This document shows, piece after piece, positions 15,791 to 24,409 of a stretch of DNA of 43,344 nt. The first letter of the stretch is position 1; the number at the start of each line of letters is the position of its first letter. The translations under genes were made by a program, and so were the position numbers. This DNA comes from Variovorax paradoxus (GTDB lineage Bacteria; Pseudomonadota; Gammaproteobacteria; Burkholderiales; Burkholderiaceae_C): contig NZ_JAGGNV010000099.1 of NCBI RefSeq assembly GCF_018614955.1, positions 1 to 43,344 of the forward strand, in the 5' to 3' direction. The notes below the pieces were generated by a model. That model did no database searches. It was given only the letters and a program-made list of their open reading frames with translations, and was not told where the DNA came from.

Positions 15791-15821
15791 TTGACTCTGT
15801 ACTTAGGTACGGAAGTAAGGT
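15791..15821 (+). promoter_or_regulatory. mer promoter/operator, module 2
   Basis: TTGACT and TAAGGT are 19 bases apart with GTAC-TTAG-GTAC between them, nearly identical to the Tn21/Tn501 mer operator. It lies between the divergent merR and merT starts and would be controlled by MerR. Confidence 0.9.
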
Positions 15822-15856
15822 TGCGCTATTCACCCGGTATTCGAAAGGACACGCGT

Positions 15857-16207
15857 ATGGCCGAACCGCAAACCGGTCGCGGTGCGCTCTTCGCCGGCGG
15901 ACTGGCGGCGATTCTCGCCTCCACTTGCTGCCTCGGGCCCTTGGTGCTGGTCGCACTGGGCGTCAGCGGGGCCTGGATCGGCAATCTGACGGTGCTGGAG
16001 CCGTACCGCCCGATCTTCATCGGCGGGGCACTGGTAGCGCTCTTCTTTGCCCGACAGCGCATCTTCCGGCCGGTGCAGGCGTGCCGACCAGGTGAAGTCT
16101 GCGCCATTCCTCAGACGCGCGCGGCCTACAGGCTCATCTTCTGGATCGTGGCCTTGCTGGTGCTGGTCGCGGTCGCGTTTCCGTACGTCCTGCCGCTGTT
16201 CTACTGA
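15857..16207 (+). CDS. merT: Mercuric transporter MerT
   Basis: A 116-residue inner-membrane protein with three helices. The first-helix cysteine pair is in ILASTCCLGPLVLVALG (C24-C25), and the cytoplasmic-loop pair is in QACRPGEVC. MerT takes Hg(II) from MerP and passes it to MerA. Length and order are standard. It is the first gene of the module-2 operon, 35 bases after the -10 box, with GAAAGGA upstream of the ATG, and it is followed 13 bases later by merP. Confidence 0.95.
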   Translation: MAEPQTGRGALFAGGLAAILASTCCLGPLVLVALGVSGAWIGNLTVLEPYRPIFIGGALVALFFARQRIFRPVQACRPGEVCAIPQTRAAYRLIFWIVALLVLVAVAFPYVLPLFY

Positions 16208-16220
16208 TCAGGAGTTCGCG

Positions 16221-16495
16221 ATGAAAAAGTTGTTGGCTACGCTCGCACTCGTCGCCGTCGTCTCCTCCGTTTGGGCCGCAACCCGGACTGTCACGCTGTC
16301 GGTGCCCGGCATGACGTGCGCCGCCTGCCCGATCACGGTCAGACACGCGCTTTCCAAAGTTGCGGGGTCGAAAAAGCGGATGTCCGTTTTGAGCAAAGGG
16401 AGGCCATCGTGACCTTCGACGACGGCAAGACCAACGTGCAGGCGCTGACCAAGGCCACGGCGGACGCGGGCTTTCCGTCGTCAGTCAAGCGCTGA
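16221..16495 (+). pseudogene. merP: merP, periplasmic mercury-binding protein, frameshifted
   Basis: The first frame gives the signal peptide (MKKLLATLALVAVVSSVWA) and the HMA metal site GMTCAACPITVRHALSK. It then breaks at a run of four Gs (16364-16367). The next frame continues the normal end (GVEKADVRFEQREAIVTFDD to SSVKR). Adding one G restores a full 91-residue MerP. If the shift is real, the product stops after 63 codons; it keeps the CAAC site but loses half the fold. MerP passes Hg(II) to MerT. The operon may still work because MerC and MerT remain. A homopolymer read error is a serious alternative. Confidence 0.85.
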
Positions 16496-16515
16496 AACTG
16501 TCTGGAGATGCTGCT

Positions 16516-16950
16516 ATGACATTGGCTACACGCGCGGCTGACAAAGCCGGTTTCCTCGGCAGCATCGTGTCAGCGATGGGCTGTGGGAGCTCCTTTCCCG
16601 CCGTCGCCAGTCTTGGCGCGGCCGTTGGCCTAGGCTTTCTGAGACAGTATGAAGGGTTGTTCATCAGCATCCTGTTACCGGCATTCGCCGGCATCGCGCT
16701 CTTCGCCAACGCGATCGGATGGCTCAATCATCGGCAGTGGCGCCGTATTGCACTCGGCGTGCTCGGCCCAGTCCTGGTGCTCGCGGCCGTATTTGTGATG
16801 CGAGCCTATGGCGAGAGCAGCGGTTGGCTGCTCTATCCCGGTCTCGCAATCATGTTGGCGATATCGATCTGGGACCTGATCTCACCGGCGCACCGCGTCT
16901 GCACAACCGACGCGCGTGACCCGGGCGCGGGCAGCGTGCCCAAGTGCTGA
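16516..16950 (+). CDS. merC: MerC-like transporter with missing cysteines (module 2)
   Basis: A 144-residue four-helix protein clearly of the MerC family (TRAADKAGFLGSIVSAMGCG; YEGLFISILLPAFAGIALF; LISPAHRVC). Both metal pairs are incomplete. In helix one the pair is C23 and S26 (GCGSSFPA) where MerC has C-x-x-C. At the C-terminus RVCTTDAR has lost the second cysteine of RCxxxxC. A lone cysteine ends the protein. Transport by the usual two-cysteine relay is therefore doubtful. It lies between merP and merA in the normal place and has its own ATG 20 bases behind merP. Confidence 0.88.
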   Translation: MTLATRAADKAGFLGSIVSAMGCGSSFPAVASLGAAVGLGFLRQYEGLFISILLPAFAGIALFANAIGWLNHRQWRRIALGVLGPVLVLAAVFVMRAYGESSGWLLYPGLAIMLAISIWDLISPAHRVCTTDARDPGAGSVPKC

Positions 16951-16995
16951 GCCTCAGGGCAACTGGAAATATTCATGAAAGAACGGAGCAAGCCC

Positions 16996-18675
16996 ATGAT
17001 GACCCTGAAGATCGACGGGATGACCTGCGCGTCCTGCGCCGGCCATGTCAGGCAGGCGCTAGAGAACGTGCCCGGCGTCCGCTCTGCAGCGGTCTCCTAT
17101 CCCGAAGCGCTCGCCGATGTGACGGTCGATGAAGGCGTCAGCCCCGACACGCTGGCCGCCGCGGTGACGACAGCCGGCTACCGCGCCAGGGTGGCTGACG
17201 TGCCGACCCAATCCGCAGGCCTGCTCGACAAAGTGCCCGGTCGGTCCAGGGCGGGGGAGAAGCGCAGCGGCGATGACGGCGCGCTGCGGGTCGCCGTGAT
17301 TGGCAGCGGCGGCGCTGCCATGGCGGCTGCCCTGAAGGCTGCCGAAAACGGCGCGCGGGTCACGCTGATCGAGCGCGGCACGCTCGGCGGAACCTGCGTC
17401 AACATCGGCTGCGTGCCGTCCAAAATCCTGATTCGCGCGGCACACGTCGCGCACATGCGGCAGACGAGCCCGTTTGATGCAGGCATCAGCGCGAGCGCGC
17501 CGGTCATCAACCGCTCGCGCCTGCTTGCGCAGCAGCAGGGCCGCGTGGATGAACTGCGCCACGCCAAATACGAAGGCATCCTGGCATCGAATCCAAACAT
17601 TGCCATCCTGCACGGCGCAGCACGCTTCAGGGATAGGCATACGTTGACGGTTGCGCTGACGGACGGCGGCGAACAGGGGGTGCCGTTCAACCGGTGCCTG
17701 ATTGCTACCGGCGCGAGCGCAGCAGTGCCGCCGATTGCCGGCCTGAAAGACACGCCGTACTGGACCTCGACCGAGGCACTGGCCAGCGACACGATCCCAA
17801 GCCGGCTGGCGGTGATTGGTTCCTCGGTGGTCGCGGTCGAACTCGCGCAAGCCTTCGCCCGCCAGGGCAGCAGGGTGACGATTCTGGCGCGCCACAGCCT
17901 GCTCTTTCACGAAGATCCGGCCATTGGAGAAGCGGTGACGGCAACGTTCCGCGCGGAAGGCATCGACGTGCTGGAACAGATGCAGGCGAGCCACGTATCC
18001 TATGCGTCGGGCGAATTCGTGCTCGCGACGAACCACGGCGAATTACGGGCCGATCAGCTGCTGGTTGCCACCGGACGGTCGCCCAACACCCGCAGCCTGA
18101 ATCTGGAACAGGCGGGTGTGGAACGCGACGAGCGCGGCGCCATCGTGATTGACGCCAGCATGCGCACCAGCGCACCGGACCTCTACGCCGCCGGCGACTG
18201 CACGGACTTGCCGCAGTTCGTCTACGTCGCGGCGGCGGCCGGCACCCGCGCGGCGATCAACATGACCGGCGGCGATGCGCGCCTGAATCTCGACACCATG
18301 CCCGCCGTGGTCTTCACCGATCCGCAGGTGGCCACCGTGGGCTACACCGAGGCGCAGGCACATCGTGCGGGAATCGAAACCGACAGCCGCACGCTGACGC
18401 TCGACAACGTGCCCCGCGCGCTGGTCAATTTCGACACGCGCGGATTCATCAAGCTGGTCGCCGAGGCGGGCAGTGGCAGGCTCATCGGTGTGCAGGCGGT
18501 CGCCCCGGAGGCGGGGGAAATTATTCAGACCGCCGCGCTGGCGATGCGCGCACGCATGACGGTGCAGGAACTCGCCGATCAACTGTTCCCGTACCTGACG
18601 ATGGTCGAGGGACTGAAGCTCGCCGCACAAACCTTCATCAAGGATGTGGCGCAGTTGTCGTGCTGTGCCGGCTAA
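16996..18675 (+). CDS. merA: Mercuric reductase MerA
   Basis: A 559-residue flavoprotein disulfide reductase that reduces Hg(II) to Hg(0) with NADPH in the cytoplasm. It has an N-terminal HMA domain with the GMTCASC site (C11, C14), the FAD fold (VAVIGSGGAAMAAALKAAE), the redox pair in GGTCVNIGCVPSK (C134, C139), the NADPH fold near residue 270 (LAVIGSSVVAVELAQAFARQ), and the C-terminal Hg-handling pair in LSCCAG (C556, C557). All catalytic parts are present. I chose the ATG at 16996 (CGGAGC upstream); an earlier in-frame ATG at 16975 has no binding site. It is followed by merB. Confidence 0.97.
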   Translation: MMTLKIDGMTCASCAGHVRQALENVPGVRSAAVSYPEALADVTVDEGVSPDTLAAAVTTAGYRARVADVPTQSAGLLDKVPGRSRAGEKRSGDDGALRVAVIGSGGAAMAAALKAAENGARVTLIERGTLGGTCVNIGCVPSKILIRAAHVAHMRQTSPFDAGISASAPVINRSRLLAQQQGRVDELRHAKYEGILASNPNIAILHGAARFRDRHTLTVALTDGGEQGVPFNRCLIATGASAAVPPIAGLKDTPYWTSTEALASDTIPSRLAVIGSSVVAVELAQAFARQGSRVTILARHSLLFHEDPAIGEAVTATFRAEGIDVLEQMQASHVSYASGEFVLATNHGELRADQLLVATGRSPNTRSLNLEQAGVERDERGAIVIDASMRTSAPDLYAAGDCTDLPQFVYVAAAAGTRAAINMTGGDARLNLDTMPAVVFTDPQVATVGYTEAQAHRAGIETDSRTLTLDNVPRALVNFDTRGFIKLVAEAGSGRLIGVQAVAPEAGEIIQTAALAMRARMTVQELADQLFPYLTMVEGLKLAAQTFIKDVAQLSCCAG

Positions 18676-18688
18676 CCGGAGGGCCGCA

Positions 18689-19342
18689 ATGGACCTTGCA
18701 CGCTACACGGATGAGCTCGTCGCACGCCTAACGATGGCCAACCGGTCCGAAGGCTTTGCGGATCTCTTCGTCATGTTGCTACGCGAACTCGCCAGGGGGC
18801 GTCCGGTCTCGCCTGCAACGCTCGCCCGGGTCCTCCACTGGTCTGTCGAGCGGGTGGCCGCCGCACTCCAGGAGGCGGTCAGCACAGAACGGGATGGTGA
18901 TGGGAACGTCGTCGGATACGGCCTGACGCTGCGCGAGACGGCACACGCCTTCGAAATCGACGGCCGGCGCCTGTACACCTGGTGCGCGTTCGACACGCTG
19001 TTCTTCCCGGCCCTGATCAATCGGACCGCCCATGTGGTCTCGCGCTGCGCGGCGACCGGCGCAGCGGTGTCGCTCACGGTTACGCCCACCGCAATAGGGG
19101 AGGTCGAACCGGCGGGCGCAACCGTGTCGCTGATCATGCCGCAGAACACAGCGGACATCCGCCACGCGTTCTGTTGTCATGTGCACTTCTTCGCTTCCGC
19201 CACCGTGGCTCGGGACTGGGTTACGAAGCACCCCGGAATCGAGATCGTGACCGTCCAGGATGCCTTTGCCGTCGGTCGCGAGCGTGCTCAAGGGCTGCTG
19301 CGGAGCACCCGGCAGCGAAACGTCGGAGGCGACCATGCGTAA
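18689..19342 (+). CDS. merB: Organomercurial lyase MerB
   Basis: A 217-residue cytoplasmic lyase that breaks the C-Hg bond of organomercurials and hands Hg(II) to MerA. The catalytic set is complete: C99 and D102 in LYTWCAFDTLFFPA and C162 in RHAFCCHVHFFAS, matching C96, D99 and C159 of the well-known enzyme. The N-terminal winged-helix-like region precedes them. The ATG at 18689 follows GGAGGG and lies 13 bases after merA, so it is in the same operon. Its presence makes the module broad-spectrum. Confidence 0.95.
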   Translation: MDLARYTDELVARLTMANRSEGFADLFVMLLRELARGRPVSPATLARVLHWSVERVAAALQEAVSTERDGDGNVVGYGLTLRETAHAFEIDGRRLYTWCAFDTLFFPALINRTAHVVSRCAATGAAVSLTVTPTAIGEVEPAGATVSLIMPQNTADIRHAFCCHVHFFASATVARDWVTKHPGIEIVTVQDAFAVGRERAQGLLRSTRQRNVGGDHA

Positions 19343-19433
19343 CTCCCCTGCGCCCGAGGTCACTCATGGCTCCCGCAGGCGAGCTTACGCTTGGGGTGCG
19401 CTGGCCGCGCTCACCTGTCCGTGCCATCTTCCT
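19335..19433 (+). pseudogene. merE: merE, truncated after the CPC motif
   Basis: The ATG at 19335 overlaps the end of merB. The frame gives MRNSPAPEVTHGSRRRAYAW, then GALAALTCPCHLPV, the start of the small transporter MerE with its CPC pair. After about 33 codons the similarity stops, where a second hydrophobic helix is expected, and the frame runs on to 19709 through unrelated sequence. The mer operon is therefore cut here, marking the outer junction of the module near 19430. Confidence 0.75.
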
Positions 19434-20218
19434 GTCCCGATTACCCGGCGCGGGGTGAGCACACCGGCGCGGTATGACGCCGTCCCGCGGCCCTGCCCTG
19501 GCGCGGTCGTGTTCCGCATGCCGACCCACGCCCGGCAGCGGCGTCAGAAGATCCTGGTCAAGTCCATCCGAATCAGCGACCAAGCGGCTCGCCTGCCGCC
19601 ATCCTCGGCCATGTGGGCTTTGAACTCCCACCGGCTCCAAGAGGGGTACTCGGGACCAAGAGATAGCGCGAGCGAGATCTCGCTCACCAAATTTCCGAGA
19701 CGCTGCTGAACCGAACCCATGCTGAATTTTGGCAGCAGCTAACGCTGAAGACGGCGTGGACCGTCAGTTCATATGACGACGTGAACATGAGAACGGTTGC
19801 CGGGTGGCTGCGGAGCGATCGGCGGAGAAGATGTTCAACTGGACGTGCCAAGCAGCAAAGGTCAGTCCGCTCATGGTCGAATCGGATAGCCGGCTCGGAA
19901 CTGGCGGGCCCACCTGCAAGGGGCCGAGGCAAGCGCCAGGCGTGATCGGGGCGGGACGAGCAGCAGCAGCCGTCGATCGAGCGGCGGGAGGCCGCGTGCG
20001 GCACGCCATTGAAACTTGCGCGCGGCCCCGATGTGCTGAGCGCTCGGTGCGGCCTAGAAGGCCTGTAAGCCTGCGCGGCCCGAATGAGGACGCCGAGGAT
20101 CGGGCGAAAAATGGGTCGCCGGAAGCGTGGCCCAGGACTAACATTCAATCGTTCGACGCGCGGCTTAGCACGAGGCTGCCACGGACTAGTTGCTCACTCG
20201 TGCGCAAGGAGAGTAGTG
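19434..20218. other. Long stretch without a supported gene
   Basis: About 785 bases between the cut merE and the cupin gene. Open frames exist on both strands (one of 154 codons on the minus strand, 19684-20148), but they have no recognisable domain, poor starts and unnatural composition. It may be debris of the element that carried the mer genes. Confidence 0.45.
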
Positions 20219-20599
20219 ATGGCAAGTCCGATGAATGTCACCAAGCTCCAGACAAAATCCCATGACGAACCGGATGAGGTTCGGGAGCCGGAAAAGACTC
20301 GGGTCGAAGTGGTCCGCCTCGAGGGATACACGCTTGGACGCTTCAAGTTTCAGCCCGGGTGGCGCTGGTCAAAGTGCATCAAGCCGGTAGTCGGCACGGA
20401 TAGTTGCCAAGTAGCTCACGTTGGGTACGCGGTTTCCGGTCGAATCACCGTGCAAATGAATGACGGCTCCACGACCGCAATTGAGGAAGGCATGTCGTAC
20501 ACCATTCCTCCGGGCCACGACGCATGGGTCGAAGGCAACGACCCGTTCGTTGGCTTCGAGATGATGAGCGCAGAGGAATACGCAAAGCCCAAGAGTTGA
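20219..20599 (+). CDS. Cupin-domain protein
   Basis: A 126-residue single-domain cupin. The barrel runs from about residue 30: LEGYTLGRFKFQPGWRWSK, then VAHVGYAVSGRITVQMNDGS, and IEEGMSYTIPPGHDAWVEGN with the G and H of cupin motif 2. Small cupins of this kind often bind a metal, but I see no clear full His/Glu set and no enzyme role can be given. The ATG at 20219 has AAGGAGAG just upstream; the longer frame before it does not look coding. It stands alone at the left end of the stress-gene block. Confidence 0.8.
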   Translation: MASPMNVTKLQTKSHDEPDEVREPEKTRVEVVRLEGYTLGRFKFQPGWRWSKCIKPVVGTDSCQVAHVGYAVSGRITVQMNDGSTTAIEEGMSYTIPPGHDAWVEGNDPFVGFEMMSAEEYAKPKS

Positions 20600-20801
20600 C
20601 CCCGACTGGTCTGCCCTACCCTGGCCCCTGACGAGGCCTGACCTTTACCGTTGCCTGTTCGCGCCAGGCGCCGATCTCCGCCGACTCCCTCCTCCTAGAG
20701 TCTGCGCAAAAGGGCCAGCACGCCAGCCGCTCGCCAACCGGGACATGCGCATGGCTAAAGTCAGATTCGCCATCGTGGAGCGACGCGCGGTTCAATCGTC
20801 T

Positions 20802-21176
20802 TCAATCGTCCCTGCCGTCCCAATCCCGGCGGTGATGGTGGCGGTGACGCCAACGCTCGCCGGGGCCGTAGTAGGCTGCCGGAGGGCCGTAGTACACCGG
20901 CGCCGGCGGGTCGTAGTACGCGGGCGCCGGTCGGTAGACCGGCGGGGGCGGACGATAGTAGACGGGCGGAGCCGGCTCATAGTAGACCGGGGCTGGACGC
21001 GAATAGACGGGTGCGGGTTCGTAGTACACCGGGCCGGGCTCGGCAACGCCCACTGCAATGCCCGGCGCACTGATGCCGACTGACCAACTTGCACCCGCGT
21101 TGGCCGATGCAGCCGCAAGGAGTGCGACGGCTGCCACGCTACCGGCGGCAACCCATTTCGCAAAGGAAGAATTCAC
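20802..21176 (-). CDS. Exported PXPV/YYEPAP-repeat protein
   Basis: A protein of about 124 residues with an N-terminal signal peptide (SFAKWVAAGSVAAVALLAAASANA) and then a Pro/Tyr-rich repeat region with units such as PVYYEPAP, PVYSRPAP and PVYYRPPP, closing in a His/Arg/Asp tail (RWRHRHHHRRD). It matches the PXPV-repeat small exported proteins common in beta-proteobacteria, of unknown function, perhaps envelope or metal-related. I chose the GTG at 21176 with TGGAGC upstream, because it places the signal peptide at the start. Confidence 0.7.
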   Translation of the reverse strand: MNSSFAKWVAAGSVAAVALLAAASANAGASWSVGISAPGIAVGVAEPGPVYYEPAPVYSRPAPVYYEPAPPVYYRPPPPVYRPAPAYYDPPAPVYYGPPAAYYGPGERWRHRHHHRRDWDGRDD

Positions 21177-21421
21177 AGATGCTCCAGAGGATGACGAAGG
21201 CCACCCATTCCTGCAAGCAACGCGAGGGGTCCAATGCCGGTGCACATCCGCTTCATGAAGAAGGTTGCCAAACGTGACGACACATGGCCAAAGCTGGCCC
21301 GCAGGCCGCCGCGCAGCCACCCTGCTGCCCAAGGGAGCTCGGGTGAATTTGCATACAGCAAGCATTGGCGGGGCTCCCTCTCGGGCGGCCACAAAACTGG
21401 AAAACGCTGCCTCTCAGCAGC

Positions 21422-21646
21422 CTATGGCTCGTTGATGGCGGTTAGCCCGTCGTTCGTGATGAAGAGGTCGAATTCTCCACGGCCAAGCAGGCCCATCTCC
21501 ACCAGCGTACTCACGCCCATGTCGATGTCGCGCGGGGGCAGCTCTTCGCAACCTTTCACGACTGCTATGGCCATGTGCCGCTGAGCGCCGTGCAACAGGT
21601 ACTCGCGTTTAAAAAATTCCCAGACGGCTTCCGCTTCCGGTGTCAT
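21422..21646 (-). CDS. Small conserved-looking protein, unknown
   Basis: A 74-residue hydrophilic protein (MTPEAEAVWEFFKREYLLHG, later ELPPRDIDMGVSTLVEMGLL) with a perfect AAGGAG five bases before its ATG. The composition and helices look natural, with a possible small winged-helix shape, but I do not recognise the family. It lies 80 bases behind the YihY/BrkB gene on the same strand and may share its transcript. Confidence 0.7.
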   Translation of the reverse strand: MTPEAEAVWEFFKREYLLHGAQRHMAIAVVKGCEELPPRDIDMGVSTLVEMGLLGRGEFDLFITNDGLTAINEP

Positions 21647-21727
21647 GCGAACTCCTTTCAGCTGTCAACTTGCGCCGCTGAGGCTGCACGCCGCGCGCTT
21701 TGGCGGTTTTTCCTCCGCCTGCTGTCG

Positions 21728-22870
21728 TCACGGCGCCGCCGCGCGGCGGCGGCTCGCCTTGAGTTGCTTTTTTTGCCAGCGTGCGACCATGGCGCTGGCC
21801 AGGGCGAGAACGCCCAGCAGCACCAACTGTCCAAGCAGCGCGGCTGCCGCGCTTTGTACGCGCCGCTCGATCTCCTTCTTTACTTCCGCGGCAAGAGCCA
21901 GACCTGAATGGTTTGTTGCTAGGGCTGGCTCCTCGCCCCAGAGCGCGCGCCCGCCCGTCAATCCATCCGTGCCGGCTGCCGCCGCCGCCGCAGCGGCCTC
22001 GGTCGCCGCAAGCGCCTTGGCGCCAGCGACCGAGCCGTGCTCATCGGCATAGACCTTGGTGAACTCCGCGCCCAGCAGGAAGATCTGTGCGGCGTAGTAG
22101 ACCCAGGCGAGCAACACCACCAATGAGCCGGCGGCCGCCAACGATTCGGTAAAGCCGCTCTTGCCGAGGTACAGGCCGATCAGCAGTTTGCCGATCTCGA
22201 ACAACACGGCCGTCACCGCGGCCCCTACCCAGACGTCGCGCCAGGCAATGCGCGCCGTCGGCATGAACTTGAAGATCATCGCGAACAGCAGGGTGGTGAC
22301 CGACAGTGAGATCAGCGCATTGAGACCCTGCAGCAGCAGTTCCAATCCCGGCAGCAGGTCGCCCGCCCAAGTGCCAAACACCGCGACCCCAGCGCTCACC
22401 AGCAGCGACACCATCAACAGGAACGCCAGCCCGAGGATCAACCCGAAGGACAGCAACCGGGCGCGCAGCACGGCCCAAACGCCCGAGGGCTTGTCCTTCT
22501 CGGGCACGTGCCAAATGCGGTCGAGCGCGTTTTGCAGTTCGGCAAATACCGTCGTGGCGCCCACCAACAGTACGGCGCTGCTGATAAGGCCGGCCATCAG
22601 GCTCTTCCCGGGCTCGCTCGCGCTTCGAACCAGCCCCTGCACGGCGATCGCTCCCTCTTCCCCGATCAAGTCTGACAACTGCGCCACGATCTCGCCCTGC
22701 ACCGCCTCACGCCCAAACAGCGCGCCCGCGATAGCGATCACGATCACCAGCAAGGGCGCCAACGAGAACATCGTGTAGTACGCGATGGCGGCACCCATGC
22801 TCGGCGCGAAGTCGTCGATCCATGCCATGGCGGCTTTGCGACAGAGATCGAACAGGTGTTTGGGCGTCAT
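21728..22870 (-). CDS. YihY/BrkB-family inner-membrane protein
   Basis: A 380-residue membrane protein of the YihY/virulence-factor-BrkB family (formerly called ribonuclease BN). It has the family core MGAAIAYYTMFSLAPLLVI, WHVPEKDKPSGVW near residue 130, SVTTLLFAMIFKFMPTARI and WVGAAVTAVLFEIGKLLIGL, and six predicted helices. A C-terminal extension rich in Ala and a final basic segment (RWQKKQLKASRRR) follow. Function is unproven; a transport role is suspected. The frame is open to a TTG at 22900, but the ATG at 22870 fits the family better. Confidence 0.9.
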   Translation of the reverse strand: MTPKHLFDLCRKAAMAWIDDFAPSMGAAIAYYTMFSLAPLLVIVIAIAGALFGREAVQGEIVAQLSDLIGEEGAIAVQGLVRSASEPGKSLMAGLISSAVLLVGATTVFAELQNALDRIWHVPEKDKPSGVWAVLRARLLSFGLILGLAFLLMVSLLVSAGVAVFGTWAGDLLPGLELLLQGLNALISLSVTTLLFAMIFKFMPTARIAWRDVWVGAAVTAVLFEIGKLLIGLYLGKSGFTESLAAAGSLVVLLAWVYYAAQIFLLGAEFTKVYADEHGSVAGAKALAATEAAAAAAAAGTDGLTGGRALWGEEPALATNHSGLALAAEVKKEIERRVQSAAAALLGQLVLLGVLALASAMVARWQKKQLKASRRRAAAP

Positions 22871-23123
22871 GTTCGTTGTCGGCGATAGGGGCCCGTCCAA
22901 TGTCGCTCGTGCGCGTGCGTCGGGCTATGCGCCAAGGTTGCGAGTTGGAGTAGGCGCTGGCGGACGTCGCGCCGCGCTGGGCGTGCGATGCACTGACGCA
23001 CATTCTCAAGGGCACGTGCGCGGTCAAGATCCCTCCGAGCCTTCGGGGCGGAGGATCGGGTGCAGGCGCTCGATCCATATGGTTTGCCAAGCGCGCCCAG
23101 GCGTCGAGAAGAATGCGACGACG

Positions 23124-23243
23124 TCAGCCGTGATTGAGCGCGTCGGAGTCTAATTGATCGATCTGCGCGCACACGGCCTGCAGGGCCTGGACCTTGAGGC
23201 GCTCAACCGAGGCCGAACGTCGAGGCGCGGCACCCGTCTCTGG
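23124..23243 (-). pseudogene. C-terminal fragment of the QIDxLDxDALN small-protein family
   Basis: On the minus strand the frame reads ...VQALQAVCAQIDQLDSDALN then HG and a stop at 23124. It matches the ends of the intact proteins at 27422-27709 and 30196-30444 (AVFAQIDQLDFDALNRG). The frame is closed upstream after about 39 codons, and the middle part of the family (STYY, WHELE) is missing. It lies beside the small membrane gene at 23310, the same neighbour as the copy at 30.2 kb but in opposite orientation. Confidence 0.65.
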
Positions 23244-23309
23244 TCAGGAACGGCCGGGCGACGAGGGCCGCAGGTGGGCAACCAGCAAGCAAGTTTCAAA
23301 GGACGGCAC

Positions 23310-23663
23310 ATGGAACCTGCACTGATACTTCGTACGTCGACGGTCCTGCTGGTCATCGCGGCCGTGGGCGGAATCGTAATGGCGGGGTTTCGCTTCGCTG
23401 GGGCAGGCGATCGTGGGTCGCCTGCAGCACTTGCCATGCTGCACGGATTCCTGGCGGCAGCAGGGATCACCTTGCTGCTGCATGCAGCGGCGACTGTCGG
23501 TTTGACCGGAATGGCGCTGATCGCGGCAGCTGGCGGCGGCGTCATTCTGAACTCTCGCTGGGAGCAACTTCCGTTGCCCAGGTGGCTTAGCGTCGTCCAC
23601 GCGATCGTCGCGGTCGCGGGCTTCATATTGCGGGTCGCAGCAACCTCGACGACCTGGAAGTAG
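23310..23663 (+). CDS. Small four-helix membrane protein, paralogue 1
   Basis: A 117-residue membrane protein with about four hydrophobic segments (LILRTSTVLLVIAAVGGIVM; AMLHGFLAAAGITLLLHAAA; WLSVVHAIVAVAGFILRVAA). It is clearly paralogous to 30499-30867: both start MEP-x-LILRTST and share the GDR, LAMLHGFLAAA and VVHAI segments. The ATG follows AAGGACG. I do not know its function. The recurring pairing with the QIDxLDxDALN family suggests a joint role. Confidence 0.75.
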   Translation: MEPALILRTSTVLLVIAAVGGIVMAGFRFAGAGDRGSPAALAMLHGFLAAAGITLLLHAAATVGLTGMALIAAAGGGVILNSRWEQLPLPRWLSVVHAIVAVAGFILRVAATSTTWK

Positions 23664-24058
23664 CAGAAGGGAAGTCGCAGCGCCGGAGGAAGCGTCTTCG
23701 TTCAGATCAAGCTGCTGAGTACCCACCCCACCGCGCCGCTGCGACCGCCAGACCCACACACACACACACACACGGCGATCACGATGTGCGGCCGCGTGAA
23801 CGCGCACCCGCGTTCGATGGCCAGGTGAAGTCGATACCTCGACGGCGACGCTTGCCGGCACGCCCATATGCGCGGAGAGGGACAAAATGTCGATGTCGAC
23901 CAGCGCTCGATGTGACGGCCCCGAAAACAGCGCGCCGGCGGGCACCAGAACCGTGTAGTCCTACGTACCCACTCGGTGCGCGGCTACACCTTAGCCAAGG
24001 GCGCATGCCTAGGTTGATCTCGGAGCAACGTTGCTCCGATCACTCAAGGAGAAATCCC
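23664..24058. other. Intergenic stretch with a CA microsatellite
   Basis: Nearly 400 bases without a supported gene. A dinucleotide run (CA)n lies at about 23755-23774. The last part holds a strong ribosome binding site for the next gene. Confidence 0.5.
23755..23774. repeat. (CA)n dinucleotide repeat
   Basis: About nine to ten uninterrupted CA units. Such runs are uncommon in high-GC bacterial DNA and can vary in length by slippage. No gene reads through it. Confidence 0.85.
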
Positions 24059-24214
24059 ATGGCGAACCAACCAGGACAGAACAATCCGAGTCAACCGGGA
24101 AACCAGCCAAGTCAGCCGGGTCAGCAAGAGCAGAACAACCCCGGACGGCAACAGCCGGGCCAAGGCAGCCCGACTACGCCTCAGCAGCCAGGCCAAGGCC
24201 AGAAGAAGGGCTAG
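24059..24214 (+). CDS. Small disordered Gln/Pro/Asn/Gly-rich protein
   Basis: A 51-residue protein made almost only of Q, P, N, G and S (MANQPGQNNPSQPGNQPSQP, then QQPGQGQKKG). It has an AAGGAG-type site nine bases before its ATG. Segments of the PGQ/SQPGQ type repeat. It has no fold or membrane part that I can see and may be a hydrophilin-like or stress-related peptide. The excellent binding site supports expression, but the family is unknown to me. Confidence 0.6.
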   Translation: MANQPGQNNPSQPGNQPSQPGQQEQNNPGRQQPGQGSPTTPQQPGQGQKKG

Positions 24215-24409
24215 CACCCAGTGAGTTTGCCCGTGCGCCGGTTCGACGTCGGGCAACTTGAATTTGGCGGAATCGGCCGCGCTGCCAAGGCCCGATGGTC
24301 CACCGCCATCGATGCGTTCCGCCCTCACGTTTATGAGTCCAATTCCGCCCGTCTTGAGTATCTCAAGTGCTGGCGGGTCCTGGGCCTCTCGACCAAAAGG
24401 AGCAATCAC

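Noticed and set aside
19684..20148. 154-codon minus-strand open frame behind the mer module
   Set aside because: No ribosome binding site and no recognisable domain; rich in Ser, Arg and Cys without pattern. Kept only as part of a non-coding stretch.
23755..23774. Phase-variation switch from the CA run
   Set aside because: No gene or clear promoter spans the repeat, so length changes would have no evident effect.
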